NCBI GenBank assembly: GCA_945889235.1
Contig: CAMDBK010000023.1
Span: forward strand, 1-18,418
DNA: 18,418 nt
Direction: 5' to 3'
Source of the DNA: Chitinophaga pinensis
Lineage (GTDB): Bacteria; Bacteroidota; Bacteroidia; SXHM01
Shown in pieces: positions 1 to 9,200 of the stretch (position 1 is the first letter of the stretch; each line of letters opens with the position of its first letter). The notes beneath the pieces were generated by a model. It worked only from the letters and a program-made list of their open reading frames with translations. It ran no database searches and was not told the DNA's origin. The position numbers and the translations under genes were made by a program.

Positions 1-1325
1 TTTTCGGAAGTTATTACTTCTTTCATGTGGTGTGAATTCCTGTAACTGTGATACAAGGCATAAGCCCCGCCAACTATCATTCCGGCAGTAATACCTTTTA
101 ATAAATCGGTTAATAAAATGGCAACTATTGTAACTATAAAAGGAACAAACTGCTCATGACCTAATTTATACATCTGTTTAAAAAGTGAGGGCTTGGCTAA
201 TTTGTAACCGACCATTAGTAATATGGCTGCCAAACTTGCCAAGGGTATCATATTTAAAACGCTTGCAATTGTCAAAGCACTGAGTAGTAAAAAAACTCCG
301 TGCAGAATGGCAGACATTTTTGTTTTTCCACCAAAAGAAATGTTAGCAGAACTGCGAACAATAACCTGTGTAACGGGCAAACCACCTATTAATCCTGATA
401 GTACATTTCCCAATCCCTGTGCTTTTAATTCTCTGTTGGTTGGTGTAATTCTTTTGTGGGGGTCCATTTTGTCTGTGGCTTCCACACATAGCAAGGTTTC
501 TAAACTGGCAACAATTGCTAAGACGATTGCAATTTTCCAGACTTCAAAATTTGTGATTGCAGAAAAATCGGGAAAAGTAAACTGGCTGAAAAAACCTGCA
601 ATGTTTTCAGGAACAGGAATTCTAACTACCTGGTCAGCAGCTAAACTAAAATTCAGTGTTCCGTTTTGATATAAATTAAACATTACAATACCAAGAACGA
701 CAACCACAAGTGGCCCGTTTATCATTCCGAAAATCTTGTGCTTTTTAGTCAGTACCGTATCCCAAAGTATCAATATTCCTAATGAAACACCAGCTATCAG
801 TAATGCACCCGGAGTTACAAAGTCAAGAGCTTGAAAAATTTCAGAAAAAGTGTTTTGCCCGTCTGCCTGAAAAAATTCATCATCACCCTCAACATCTTTG
901 TCCCAGCCCAAAGCGTGAGGAATTTGTTTTAAGATTATTAAAAGCCCGATGCCTGTCAGCATTCCTTTAATGACCGATGAAGGAAAGAAGTATGCAATAA
1001 AACCCGCTTTGGCATAGCCCAGAATGAGTTGGATAATTCCAGCTAAAACAACAGCCATTAAAAAGGCCTCCCAAGAACCACCAAGTGTAGCGATGGAAGT
1101 TAAAACAATAACTGCCAAACCTGCTGCGGGTCCGCTGACACCCAACGGTGAACCACTAGCAACACCAACTACAATACCGCCTACAATACCTGCAATAATA
1201 CCCGCAAACAAGGGTGCACCCGAGGCAAGGGCAATACCCAAACATAAAGGGACTGCCACAAAAAACACGACAATACTTGCGGGTAAGTCGTGCTTCAATT
1301 CTTTGAACATATTTTTTAGCTCCAT
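1..1325 (-). CDS. SulP-family inorganic anion transporter (3' end cut by window edge)
   Basis: Inner-membrane transporter of the SulP (SLC26-like) family; members carry sulfate, bicarbonate or related anions, and the substrate cannot be told here. Reading the minus strand from the ATG at 1325-1323 gives 441 codons without a stop, running off the left edge. The N-terminal hydrophobic block contains VAVPLCLGIALASGAPL (about residues 22-38), then SGSPLGVSGPAAG (about 56-68), PSSVIKGMLTGIGLL, and GGLPVTQVIVRSSANISFGG (about 313-332), all SulP landmarks. The visible part is almost entirely membrane segments; the C-terminal STAS-type domain that many members have would lie beyond the window. It diverges from a TetR regulator, with an inverted repeat and a TAnnTTTG element upstream. 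No frameshift is seen. Family assignment is firm. Confidence 0.93.
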   Translation of the reverse strand, partial: MELKNMFKELKHDLPASIVVFFVAVPLCLGIALASGAPLFAGIIAGIVGGIVVGVASGSPLGVSGPAAGLAVIVLTSIATLGGSWEAFLMAVVLAGIIQLILGYAKAGFIAYFFPSSVIKGMLTGIGLLIILKQIPHALGWDKDVEGDDEFFQADGQNTFSEIFQALDFVTPGALLIAGVSLGILILWDTVLTKKHKIFGMINGPLVVVVLGIVMFNLYQNGTLNFSLAADQVVRIPVPENIAGFFSQFTFPDFSAITNFEVWKIAIVLAIVASLETLLCVEATDKMDPHKRITPTNRELKAQGLGNVLSGLIGGLPVTQVIVRSSANISFGGKTKMSAILHGVFLLLSALTIASVLNMIPLASLAAILLMVGYKLAKPSLFKQMYKLGHEQFVPFIVTIVAILLTDLLKGITAGMIVGGAYALYHSYRNSHHMKEVITSE

Positions 1326-1352
1326 GATTTTTTGTTTTTTGGTTGACGGGGG

Positions 1353-1360
1353 CAAAGATA
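1353..1360 (-). promoter_or_regulatory. Candidate -7 element for the SulP gene
   Basis: On the minus strand this reads TATCTTTG, a full match to the Bacteroidota -7 consensus TAnnTTTG, 27 nt upstream of the SulP start codon. The inverted repeat at 1376-1394 lies just upstream, where the -33 element would be. No clear -33 is visible. Confidence 0.5.
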
Positions 1361-1375
1361 GGATTAGTTTTGATA

Positions 1376-1394
1376 TTGATAGCAATACTATCAA
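1376..1394. promoter_or_regulatory. Candidate TetR operator (7-5-7 inverted repeat)
   Basis: TTGATAG and CTATCAA form a perfect 7-bp inverted repeat around the 5-nt centre CAATA. It lies between the two divergent -7 elements (1353-1360 on minus, 1419-1426 on plus). TetR-family dimers usually bind short palindromes in such divergent spacers, so the likely ligand is the adjacent regulator. Binding is inferred, not shown. Confidence 0.5.
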
Positions 1395-1418
1395 AAATAA
1401 TTGTAAAATTATTTATTC

Positions 1419-1426
1419 TATATTTG
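1419..1426 (+). promoter_or_regulatory. Candidate -7 element for the TetR-type regulator
   Basis: TATATTTG matches TAnnTTTG fully and ends 38 nt before the preferred start codon at 1465. It also argues that the open frame extending upstream into the antisense of the SulP gene is not translated. Confidence 0.45.
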
Positions 1427-1464
1427 CCTCCTTGATTTTAAAGCAAACCCCAAAACAACCGGAT

Positions 1465-2142
1465 ATGAAGCTACAGTTGCAGATAAAAATGAATGAAGGA
1501 TTATTTCTCCGCAACCCGGAAGGAACAGAGTTGGGCAAAAAAATTATCAAACACAGTATTCAAATGATTGATAAGAATGGCTTTGAAGCGTTTACCTTCA
1601 AAAAACTTGCAGAAGATATAGGCACCACGGAGGCAGGGGTTTACCGCTACTTTGAAAACAAACATAAACTGTTGATTTACTTAACCTCATGGTATTGGGG
1701 TTGGGTAGAATTCCAGATTAGCTTTCATACGAATAATATAAAAGACCCAACAGTGAAATTGAAAAGGGTAATAAAACTATTGGCTGCTACAATTGAGGAT
1801 GATGAGCAAACCAGTTATGTGAATGAAAGTTTACTGCATCAAATTGTAATTGCAGAAGGGTCAAAAGCGTATTTGACCAAACAAGTAGGCGAAGACAATA
1901 AGCAACAATTCTTCAAACCTTACAAAGACCTATGTGCAGTCATTGGAAACATAATTTTAGAATGCAGTCCTAAATACAAATACCCAAAGTCATTAGCTTC
2001 TACTATTATTGAAATGGCACATTTTCAAAATTTCTTTATGTATAACCTTCCATCACTTACTGACTTTGGTAAAACCAAAGAGGAAGCGGAAATTATTGCC
2101 TTTCTGAATGATTTGGTTTTTTCCAGTATCAAGAAAAATTAG
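1465..2142 (+). CDS. TetR/AcrR-type transcriptional regulator
   Basis: A 225-residue DNA-binding regulator. Residues 24-70 form the three-helix TetR N-terminal domain: the helix around KKIIKHSIQMIDKNGFEAFT, then the helix-turn-helix FKKLAEDIGTTEAGVYRYF (45-63) and the following ENKHKLL. The rest is a helical ligand and dimer domain without recognisable ligand residues. The open frame continues 441 nt upstream, but that part is antisense to the SulP gene and precedes the candidate promoter, so I start at ATG 1465; ATG 1489 is the alternative. Divergent orientation and the palindrome in the spacer suggest it controls itself and the transporter. The ligand is unknown. Confidence 0.88.
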   Translation: MKLQLQIKMNEGLFLRNPEGTELGKKIIKHSIQMIDKNGFEAFTFKKLAEDIGTTEAGVYRYFENKHKLLIYLTSWYWGWVEFQISFHTNNIKDPTVKLKRVIKLLAATIEDDEQTSYVNESLLHQIVIAEGSKAYLTKQVGEDNKQQFFKPYKDLCAVIGNIILECSPKYKYPKSLASTIIEMAHFQNFFMYNLPSLTDFGKTKEEAEIIAFLNDLVFSSIKKN

Positions 2143-2183
2143 TTTTCATTCGGCTGTTTGGTATTTGTAAAGCGTTGGCGATT

Positions 2184-2245
2184 GCACTCTTTTGACTTTG
2201 CCTTTTGGTGGGCTTATGTGTTCGCAGGCAAAGTCAAATGTGTGC
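2184..2245. repeat. Long imperfect inverted repeat between convergent genes
   Basis: TTTGACTTTGCC (2191-2202) is exactly complementary to GGCAAAGTCAAA (2227-2238), with a 24-nt loop. The pairing continues outward imperfectly through GCAC (2184-2187) and GTGC (2242-2245). It lies in the 158-nt gap between the ends of the TetR gene and the murF-alr gene. It could work as a bidirectional terminator, though no U-tract follows the stem directly, or be the remnant of a small palindromic element. No gene is supported in this gap. Confidence 0.6.
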
Positions 2246-2300
2246 CAGCTACTTCCATTTTTGCACGGTGGGAAAAAAGTAAAAATACGAAGCAGAGGCT

Positions 2301-4790
2301 CTACTCCTGAAAATAAATCCTCTTCACCCTGCGCGAAACATTGGTCAGAACTTCATAAGGAATTGTCTCCATAATTTTTGCAAAATCAGCGATAGAATAC
2401 TTTTCACCGAATACAATCACTTCATCACCTTCCTTGGCTGCAATATCAGTTACATCAATCATGCACATGTCCATGCAAACGTTTCCGATGATGGGCGCGA
2501 ATTGATCATTTACCAAGACTTTTCCGCGCCTGTTACCGTGTTTGCGGCTTAATCCGTCTGCATAGCCGATTGGGATGGTTGCAATCTGTAATGCACGTTG
2601 TGTCATTTCACTTCTTCCGTATCCGACACTTTCGCCTGCAGGAATGCTATTAATCTGGGAAATGCTTGTGCGCAGTGTGCTCACGTTCTGCAATTTGGTT
2701 TGCTCTTTTTCGTTGGCGCCAATTCCATATAGGCCAATCCCAAGTCTAACCATTTCAAACTGCGCATCAGGAAAACGCACTGCTCCTGCTGAATTCAAAA
2801 TATGGCGCATAATATAGTAACTGAAATAGGCGCGAATTTTATCACTCATTCTTGTGAATTGCGCACCCTGTGAACGGGTAAACTCATCATGTTTCGGGTC
2901 TTCGCTTCCGGCAAGGTGCGAGAAAACAGATTGCACTTTCAGCAGCGAATTATTTTTTACACGCACCAATAATTCATTCAAATCATTTTCATGAAAACCG
3001 AGGCGGTGCATGCCGGTGTCTAATTTAATATGAATAGGAATTGGCTGCTTTATTTCGGTGCGATTGCGTTTTACGGCATCTTCAAACATACCCAGAACAC
3101 GGAAGTTATATATCTCAGGTTCCAGGTTATTTTTTATCATTGCATCGTAACTCTGCTCTTCTGGATTCATCACCATAATCGGCAAGGTAATTCCGGCTTT
3201 ACGTAATTCAGTTCCTTCGTCAGCATAAGCCACAGCAAGGTAATCCACACGATGAAACTGAAGTATATTGGCAATTTCATAACTGCCGCTTCCGTATGAA
3301 AACGCTTTCACCATCGCCATTATTTTTGTTTCAGGCTTTAAGATGGAGCGGAAATAGTTCAGGTTGTGCGCAACAGCGTTGAGATTGATTTCCAAAACTG
3401 TTTCATGTGTTTTTTGTTGCAACACATTATTTATTTCCTCAAAACGAAACACGCGCGCACCTTTCAACAAAATGGTTTCGTTGCTGAACATTGAGTTAGT
3501 AAACTCTTTCAAAAATTCTTTTGTTCCCGCATAAAATTCTTTTTCAACATTGAATAAATTTTTCTGCCGCGAAATAGCTTCGCCAATACCAATCAAACGA
3601 TTTACTTTTTTCCGCTCTATCATTTCCGCCACTTCTTTATAAAGTGCTTCTTCGTTTTTTCCACTTTGCAGAATGTCGGAAAGTATGACCGTTTTTTTCG
3701 GATGTTGCTTTTGCTGTTCCAGAAAATCCAATGCGATTGCAAGCGAACCCAAATCTGAATTATAGCTATCATTAATAACTGAACAGTTGTTAATTCCTTC
3801 TTTCAATTCCAAACGCATCGCCACAGGACTCAACATAAGCATACGCTCAGCAATCTCTTTGTTCTCGTGTCCGGAATACAGCATGAACAGCCAGCAATGA
3901 ATGGCATTTTCAACCGAGGCATCATCCGTAAACGGAATTTTTATGCGCAGAAAATCATTGTTGTAAACGCCTTGAATTTCGGTATCGGTTGCAGATTTGG
4001 TGATTTTACCGATCAATAAATTTGCTGCCGTTTTCTTTGACCAGTTAAGCAGTTGCGTGTCTTTCAACTCTTCATCTGCTTTTACTGCTTCATGGATTTC
4101 GGGATAATCTTTGCAATAAATAAGCGCCTGAACATCTTTGAAAAGTTTGAGTTTTTCTTTTGTCTTTTCAAGCAGCGAAGAAAAATTTTCACTGTGTGCT
4201 TGTCCTATATTGGTGAAAATTCCGGTGGTGGGTTTTATTATTTTTTCCAGCTTTTCCATTTCACCTGAGCGTGAAATTCCTGCTTCAAACAAAGCAAATT
4301 CGTGTTCGCTGTTCATTTGCCACACCGAAAGCGGAACACCAACCTGCGAGTTAAAACTTTTCGGGCTGCGCACAATATTTTTCTCTTCGCGAAGCAACTG
4401 ATACAGCCATTCTTTCACAATTGTTTTTCCGTTGCTTCCTGTTATGCCAATGACGGGAATGGAGAATTGTTTACGGTGATGAGCGCACAGAGTTTGCAAA
4501 GCATTCAGCGTATCACCAACGAGAATAAAATTTGCATCGGGTAGCTCATACAAACTTTGAGGAAGCGTTGTAACCACAAAATTGCGCAAGCCGTTTGCAT
4601 ACAAATCTGGAATAAAACGATGTGCATCGTGGCGCTCGCCTTTAATGGCAAAAAACAAACTTGTTTCGGCTCCCGCAAGTTTGCGACTATCAATCAGCAA
4701 CTGCCGCACCGAATTTTCAGGATGATTTCCGTGAAGTTTTCCCTGAACAATTTCAGAAATTTCGGATAAAGTGTAATTAATTGAACTCAC
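2301..4790 (-). CDS. murF-alr: Bifunctional UDP-MurNAc-tripeptide:D-Ala-D-Ala ligase / alanine racemase
   Basis: An 829-residue cytoplasmic fusion for peptidoglycan precursor synthesis. The N-terminal half (about 1-455) is MurF, which adds D-Ala-D-Ala to the UDP-MurNAc-tripeptide: Mur-ligase ATP loop GITGSNGKT at 115-123 and NDSYNSD at 340-346. The C-terminal half (about 463-829) is a PLP alanine racemase that makes the D-Ala: PLP lysine Lys495 in MVKAFSYG, DTGMHRLG at 591-598, LGIGLYG at 683-689, candidate second catalytic Tyr724 in GYGRS, and GNVCMD at 769-774. Both halves look complete, with motifs intact. This fusion is known in Bacteroidota. The gene starts 6 nt after the tdk stop, so the two are probably one transcript. 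Its start has no strong ribosome-binding site. Confidence 0.97.
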   Translation of the reverse strand: MSSINYTLSEISEIVQGKLHGNHPENSVRQLLIDSRKLAGAETSLFFAIKGERHDAHRFIPDLYANGLRNFVVTTLPQSLYELPDANFILVGDTLNALQTLCAHHRKQFSIPVIGITGSNGKTIVKEWLYQLLREEKNIVRSPKSFNSQVGVPLSVWQMNSEHEFALFEAGISRSGEMEKLEKIIKPTTGIFTNIGQAHSENFSSLLEKTKEKLKLFKDVQALIYCKDYPEIHEAVKADEELKDTQLLNWSKKTAANLLIGKITKSATDTEIQGVYNNDFLRIKIPFTDDASVENAIHCWLFMLYSGHENKEIAERMLMLSPVAMRLELKEGINNCSVINDSYNSDLGSLAIALDFLEQQKQHPKKTVILSDILQSGKNEEALYKEVAEMIERKKVNRLIGIGEAISRQKNLFNVEKEFYAGTKEFLKEFTNSMFSNETILLKGARVFRFEEINNVLQQKTHETVLEINLNAVAHNLNYFRSILKPETKIMAMVKAFSYGSGSYEIANILQFHRVDYLAVAYADEGTELRKAGITLPIMVMNPEEQSYDAMIKNNLEPEIYNFRVLGMFEDAVKRNRTEIKQPIPIHIKLDTGMHRLGFHENDLNELLVRVKNNSLLKVQSVFSHLAGSEDPKHDEFTRSQGAQFTRMSDKIRAYFSYYIMRHILNSAGAVRFPDAQFEMVRLGIGLYGIGANEKEQTKLQNVSTLRTSISQINSIPAGESVGYGRSEMTQRALQIATIPIGYADGLSRKHGNRRGKVLVNDQFAPIIGNVCMDMCMIDVTDIAAKEGDEVIVFGEKYSIADFAKIMETIPYEVLTNVSRRVKRIYFQE

Positions 4791-4796
4791 AAATTA

Positions 4797-5384
4797 TTAT
4801 TTTGTTTTCATGTTTTGTGCTTTGTAAAAACAATCTCTGCACAGCGGTTCGTAATTATTTGTTTCACCCAAAACCACTAATGAATTTTCTTCGGTTATGC
4901 GATACGAATGATTGGCAAGATTTCCGCAGCGCATGCAGATTGCGTGAACTTTGGTAATGTATTCTGCAGAAGCCATCAGCGCGGGCATTGGTCCGAAAGG
5001 TTTTCCGAGAAAATCCATATCGAGTCCGGCAATAATTACACGTACACCGGAGTTTGCGAGTTGATTGCACACATTCGGTAATTCAGAATCGAAAAACTGA
5101 GCTTCATCAATTCCTACTACATCTACTTCGCTAGTCATCAATAAAATATTCGAAGAAGACGGAACCGGTGTAGATTGAATTTCATTGGAATCATGTGACA
5201 CAACTTTCACTTCATCGTAGCGTGTATCAACCGCGGGTTTAAAAATTTCAACTTTCTGTTTTGCAAATTTTGCACGCTTTAATCGCCTGATTAATTCTTC
5301 TGTTTTGCCCGAAAACATGGAGCCGCAGATAACTTCTATCCAACCTTTTTTTACAGAATGATTAAGCGGGTTTTCAAGAAACAT
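4797..5384 (-). CDS. tdk: Thymidine kinase (type II, zinc-binding)
   Basis: Phosphorylates thymidine with ATP in the nucleotide salvage pathway; cytoplasmic. From the chosen ATG at 5384 the protein has 195 residues, normal for the family. The P-loop GSMFSGKT is at 21-28, the Walker B-like IDEAQF at 92-97, and the zinc site is Cys150-x-x-Cys153 with Cys182-x-x-Cys185. An in-frame ATG at 5462 would add 26 residues that do not resemble the family and would begin at the promoter region, so I reject it. A TAGTTTTG element lies upstream at 5436-5443. It is followed after 6 nt by murF-alr, in the same direction. Confidence 0.96.
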   Translation of the reverse strand: MFLENPLNHSVKKGWIEVICGSMFSGKTEELIRRLKRAKFAKQKVEIFKPAVDTRYDEVKVVSHDSNEIQSTPVPSSSNILLMTSEVDVVGIDEAQFFDSELPNVCNQLANSGVRVIIAGLDMDFLGKPFGPMPALMASAEYITKVHAICMRCGNLANHSYRITEENSLVVLGETNNYEPLCRDCFYKAQNMKTK

Positions 5385-5419
5385 AAAAGAGAAAATAATA
5401 AAGCGGCAGGATAAAACGT

Positions 5420-5427
5420 TATTTTTG
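5420..5427 (+). promoter_or_regulatory. Candidate -7 element for the coiled-coil protein gene
   Basis: TATTTTTG matches TAnnTTTG and ends 35 nt before the ATG at 5463. No clear -33 element is seen. Confidence 0.45.
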
Positions 5428-5435
5428 AACCAACA

Positions 5436-5443
5436 CAAAACTA
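5436..5443 (-). promoter_or_regulatory. Candidate -7 element for tdk and murF-alr
   Basis: The minus strand reads TAGTTTTG, a full TAnnTTTG match, 51 nt upstream of the tdk start. It lies downstream of the opposing plus-strand -7 element, so the two promoters would overlap head to head. Confidence 0.4.
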
Positions 5444-5462
5444 AATAAAAAGAACAAGGCAA

Positions 5463-6065
5463 ATGGAAAGTGCGCTTAACAATAGCATTAACGAGCTGAA
5501 CAGCATCCGTGAAAAAATAAACGAATTACGTTCTTCAGGAAAACAGATTTCAGAAAACGGACTTGAGTTGCTTCAATCCCAGCTTAAAAATGTTTCGCGC
5601 ACATTAGCCCTGTTGGAAGAATTGGAAACTGTAAACGAAACTGTTGCAGTTGCTGAGGAAACCATTCCTGTAAATATAAAACAAGTGGTAGGCATGTCAT
5701 TAGAAAATGTTCCGGTTGCTGAAACGGTGGAGGTTATTAAACAAGAAGAACCCAAAGTTGTTGTTTCACAAAAAGCAAAGCCCGCAAAAGAACAAAAACC
5801 TGATAACAGCCTTGGTGAAAAAATGAAAAGAAAACCAATTAAAGATTTAAAAACTGCTATCGGCATTAACGAAAAGTTTGCGTTCATTAAATTATTTGGA
5901 GGTGATGCAACTGCATGGACTAACGCTTTACAAAAGCTTAATTCTTTTTCATCATACTGGGAAGCAGAGGCGATGCTGAGTGAATTCAATCAAAAATACA
6001 AGTGGAAAGAAGAGGATGAAACCCTGCAAACCCTAATGGATTTGGTGGAGCGGAGGTATATGTAA
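5463..6065 (+). CDS. Conserved Bacteroidota protein with N-terminal coiled coil, function unknown
   Basis: 200 residues, no signal peptide and no membrane segment, so probably cytoplasmic. Residues 1-56 are rich in heptad-like Leu/Ile with charged residues (for example INELNSIREKINELRSS) and should form a coiled coil. Residues 57-120 are a low-complexity linker rich in Val, Glu, Lys and Pro. Residues 121-200 look like a folded domain beginning KPIKDLKTAIGINEKFAFIK and containing LFGGD; I recall similar C-termini in unnamed Bacteroidota proteins but know no function. It diverges from tdk across a 78-nt spacer and is followed after 32 nt by a tRNA gene. The coding call is good; the role is unknown. 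Confidence 0.85.
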   Translation: MESALNNSINELNSIREKINELRSSGKQISENGLELLQSQLKNVSRTLALLEELETVNETVAVAEETIPVNIKQVVGMSLENVPVAETVEVIKQEEPKVVVSQKAKPAKEQKPDNSLGEKMKRKPIKDLKTAIGINEKFAFIKLFGGDATAWTNALQKLNSFSSYWEAEAMLSEFNQKYKWKEEDETLQTLMDLVERRYM

Positions 6066-6071
6066 ATTCCC

Positions 6072-6079
6072 TATTTTCG
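6072..6079 (+). promoter_or_regulatory. Weak candidate -7 element for tRNA-Arg
   Basis: TATTTTCG differs from TAnnTTTG at one position and ends 18 nt before the mature tRNA 5' end, a plausible leader length. Weak support only. Confidence 0.25.
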
Positions 6080-6097
6080 CGGCCCTTGAAAGCCATT

Positions 6098-6169
6098 GGT
6101 CCCGTAGTTCAATGGATAGAATAGAAGTTTCCTAAACTTTTGATCCCAGTTCGATTCTGGGCGGGACCA
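6098..6169 (+). tRNA. tRNA-Arg (anticodon CCU)
   Basis: A complete cloverleaf can be folded by eye. Acceptor GGTCCCG (6098-6104) pairs fully with CGGGACC (6162-6168), discriminator A6169. The D stem is GTTC/GAAT with a closing G-T wobble. Anticodon stem GAAGT/ACTTT (6124-6128 and 6136-6140) holds the loop TTCCTAA, giving anticodon CCT at 6131-6133, which reads AGG (arginine). T stem CCCAG/CTGGG (6145-6149 and 6157-6161) has the loop TTCGATT. The CCA end is not encoded and must be added after transcription. Confidence 0.96.
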
Positions 6170-6189
6170 CATAAGAATAAAATTTCTTT

Positions 6190-6197
6190 TAGCTTTG
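6190..6197 (+). promoter_or_regulatory. Candidate -7 element for the large secreted protein
   Basis: TAGCTTTG matches TAnnTTTG, 32 nt before the ATG at 6230 and just after the tRNA gene. This suggests the adhesin-like gene has its own promoter. Confidence 0.45.
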
Positions 6198-6229
6198 GTC
6201 GCAATTTTAATTACCGACTACCCCAATAA

Positions 6230-9200
6230 ATGAAAAATAAAGTTTTCCTATTTTTCATACTTGCTGAACTTTTTTGTGTAAAATTATTTGCTCAACCTGC
6301 AAACGATGATTGCTCGGGAGCAATTAATATAGGAACGCTTCCTGCACCGGCAGCTTGTCCCAGCGGACTTGGGAATGTTGTAGCTACAAACGGAACCTTG
6401 GTTGGAGCAACACCTTCTGTTCCCTACTTAACTCAACCCAATTGTACAGGAGGAACGCAGGCCAGCTTTGCAAATGATGTTTGGTATATTTATACGGCAT
6501 CAAGCAACACAGGAGTTTTCTCGGTCAACAGTATGTTTGCAACACCCAATATTGCTATTTATTCCGGTACTTGTTTATTGATGGGGGGTGGAGTAGGAGG
6601 TTGTGCAGTTGGTGCAGGAGGCACTGTTTCAATTACAGTTAATCAAATGACTGTTGGACAAACTTATATAGTTCAGATAAGCGGTGATGTTGGTGAAACA
6701 GGAACTTTTACATTTAACGCGAGGAATAACTTTAACTGTAGTAATTGTATTACCGAATCTAATCTTACAGTAAATCCTTTGCCGGTAAACGGAATGTATC
6801 AGCCCGGTGATGTTGTAAATTTTTGCTTCACTATTTCTGATTACGTGCAAGCAAATACAAACTGGCTGCATGGTGTTCAGATTACTTATGGAGCAGGCTG
6901 GCAGGGAATTTCAAATCAAGTATCGCCAGCCCCTGTTGCGGGAACAGGTACATGGGGTTGGTTTAATGCTGTAACGAGTTCAGCAAACGGAACAAACTGG
7001 GGACCCGGATTTTACATAGATTTAGATGGCAATGGAAATCCGGGGAATAATTTTGGTGATGATTGTGTGCAGGATGGTTTTGGTGGAAATGATTTACCCT
7101 GCATTGGTGGCTTATCATGGACATTTTGTTTTACAATGACGGTATCTCCTGTTTGTACTCCCGGCTCGGATTTATCAGTAACTATAAATACTTCGGGTGA
7201 TGGGGAATCAGGTTCATGGCAGGATTTAGGATGTGCCGGTGATCCGCCTTATATCTTTCAGGCAATAGGTTCCTGTTGTCCACCTGCTATGAGTTCTGCT
7301 CCAGAGTCGTGTGTTGGAACAGATGGAACTGCTACAGCTACACCTGTTGGTAATATGGGACCTTACGTATATCATTGGACAGGCCCCGGAGGCTATGACC
7401 AAATCAACTCAAATATTAACGGAGTAAATACTGTTACAGGTTTGGCAGCAGGAAACTACACCGTTACCGTTACAGACGTAAACAGTTGTCAGGTTTCAAA
7501 TACAATAGTTGTTGCAGGTGGTGCAGGAGCTGTAGCTGCTCCCGGAACTGCTCCTTTAACCTATTGTCAGAATGATGTAGCTGTTCCGCTTACAGCAACA
7601 ACAGCACCGGGAGGAGTTCTGAACTGGTATGGAACCAATCAGGTTGGAGGAGTTGCCTCACCAAATGCACCAACTCCTTCCACAGCAGCAGTTGGAATAA
7701 CTACTTATTATGTTTCTCAATCTGTTGGAAATTGCGAAGGACCAAGAGCTTCGCTTGCAGTAACTATCAATGCACAGGCAACCGCTAATGCAGGACCTGC
7801 ACAAACAATTTGTGAAACATCTACAGTTCAGTTAGCAGGAAACGTTGGAGGAAGTGCAGCAACCGGAACATGGAGTGGAGGAGCAGGAAATTATAATCCC
7901 AATAACACAACTTTAAATGCAATTTACACTCCCAATGCAGGTGAAATTGCAGCCGGAACAGTTACGCTTACGCTGACCTCAAATGATCCTGCCGGACCTT
8001 GTCCGGTTGCGACTTCAACCGTAACAATTACTATCAATTCAGTTGCAACAATTAATGCGGGACCTGACCAAACTATTTGTACCGGAAATCCTGCAACCCT
8101 TGCAGGAGCCTTTGGTGGCAGTGCTTCGGGAGGAACATGGAGCGGAGGAACGGGAACATTTAACCCCAATAATTCTACTGTAAATGCGGATTACACTCCA
8201 TCATTTGCTGAACAGGGAGCAGGTTCTGTAACACTAACGTTTGCTTCCAATGACCCTGTCGGGCCATGTCCAGCGGTTACTGATGATATTATAATTACAA
8301 TTATTCCTTCGGTTACTTCTGATGCAGGTCCAGACCAAACTATTTGTGAAGATATTGATGCACAACTTGTAGGAGCTATCGGAGGTGGCGCCACCAGTGG
8401 AACCTGGAGTGGAGGAAACGGAACTTATAACCCTGACAACACAACTGTTGGTGCAGTTTATACACCAAGCGTTGCTGAAATTGCAACAGGAAGTGTAACA
8501 CTGACATTGACCACAAATGACCCTGTTGGACCTTGTCCAGCCGCAACAGATCAGGTTGTTATAACAATAAACCAACTTCCAACTGTTGATGCAGGATTAT
8601 CACAAAGTGTTTGCACTGGCGACAGTTTAATTTTGAACGGAACTGTAGGTGGTTCTGCAACTTCAGGAACATGGAGCGGAGGTGCAGGAACATTCATTCC
8701 GAACAACACAATTCTGGATGCAATTTACATTCCTTCACCGGGTGAATATGCAGCAGGGTCAGTAACATTAACTCTTACAACTGATGATCCGGCTGGACCA
8801 TGCAATGCACTGTCAGCAGATGTTACACACAATTTTTATCCTGTTCCGGTTACACAATTTTCAGTTGATATTCCAAGTGGATGCCCGATTCATTGTGTTC
8901 ATTTTACTGATGAATCTCTTCCCGGTGCAGGAAATGTTGTAAGCTGGAACTGGGATTTTGGAGACGGTTCTAATGCGAACATTCAAAATCCTGCACATTG
9001 TTATTCTCAAACAGGTTTTTATGATGTTACGTTGAGTATTGTTACAAATAATGGCTGTAATGATAAGCTTACTATTGCACAAATGATAGAAGTTTTTGCT
9101 GAACCGATAGCAGAATTTACGCCCAACCCTGACAGAGTTTCAATTCTTGACGCACGGATAAATTTTATAAATCAATCAACTCCCGATGTTGTTTCATGGT

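Noticed and set aside
223..669. 148-residue plus-strand open frame
   Set aside because: It is antisense to the SulP gene, whose minus-strand frame has strong family motifs; no independent signal supports it.
1024..1464. N-terminal extension of the TetR-type regulator by 147 residues
   Set aside because: The extension is antisense to the SulP coding region and lies upstream of the candidate promoter and operator; TetR proteins are about 190-230 residues, as obtained from ATG 1465.
5385..5462. 26-residue N-terminal extension of thymidine kinase
   Set aside because: It would place the start inside the divergent promoter region and adds residues not typical of the family; ATG 5384 gives the standard length.
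5573..5989. 138-residue minus-strand open frame
   Set aside because: Shadow of the coiled-coil protein gene; its translation resembles no protein family, while the plus frame has a sensible domain pattern.
8191..8575. Minus-strand open frames within the adhesin-like gene
   Set aside because: They mirror the biased repeat composition of the plus-strand repeats and have no start signal or family resemblance.
7778..8845. CRISPR-like or satellite array
   Set aside because: The period is 267 bp, the units are diverged and coding, and there are no short identical repeats with unique spacers.
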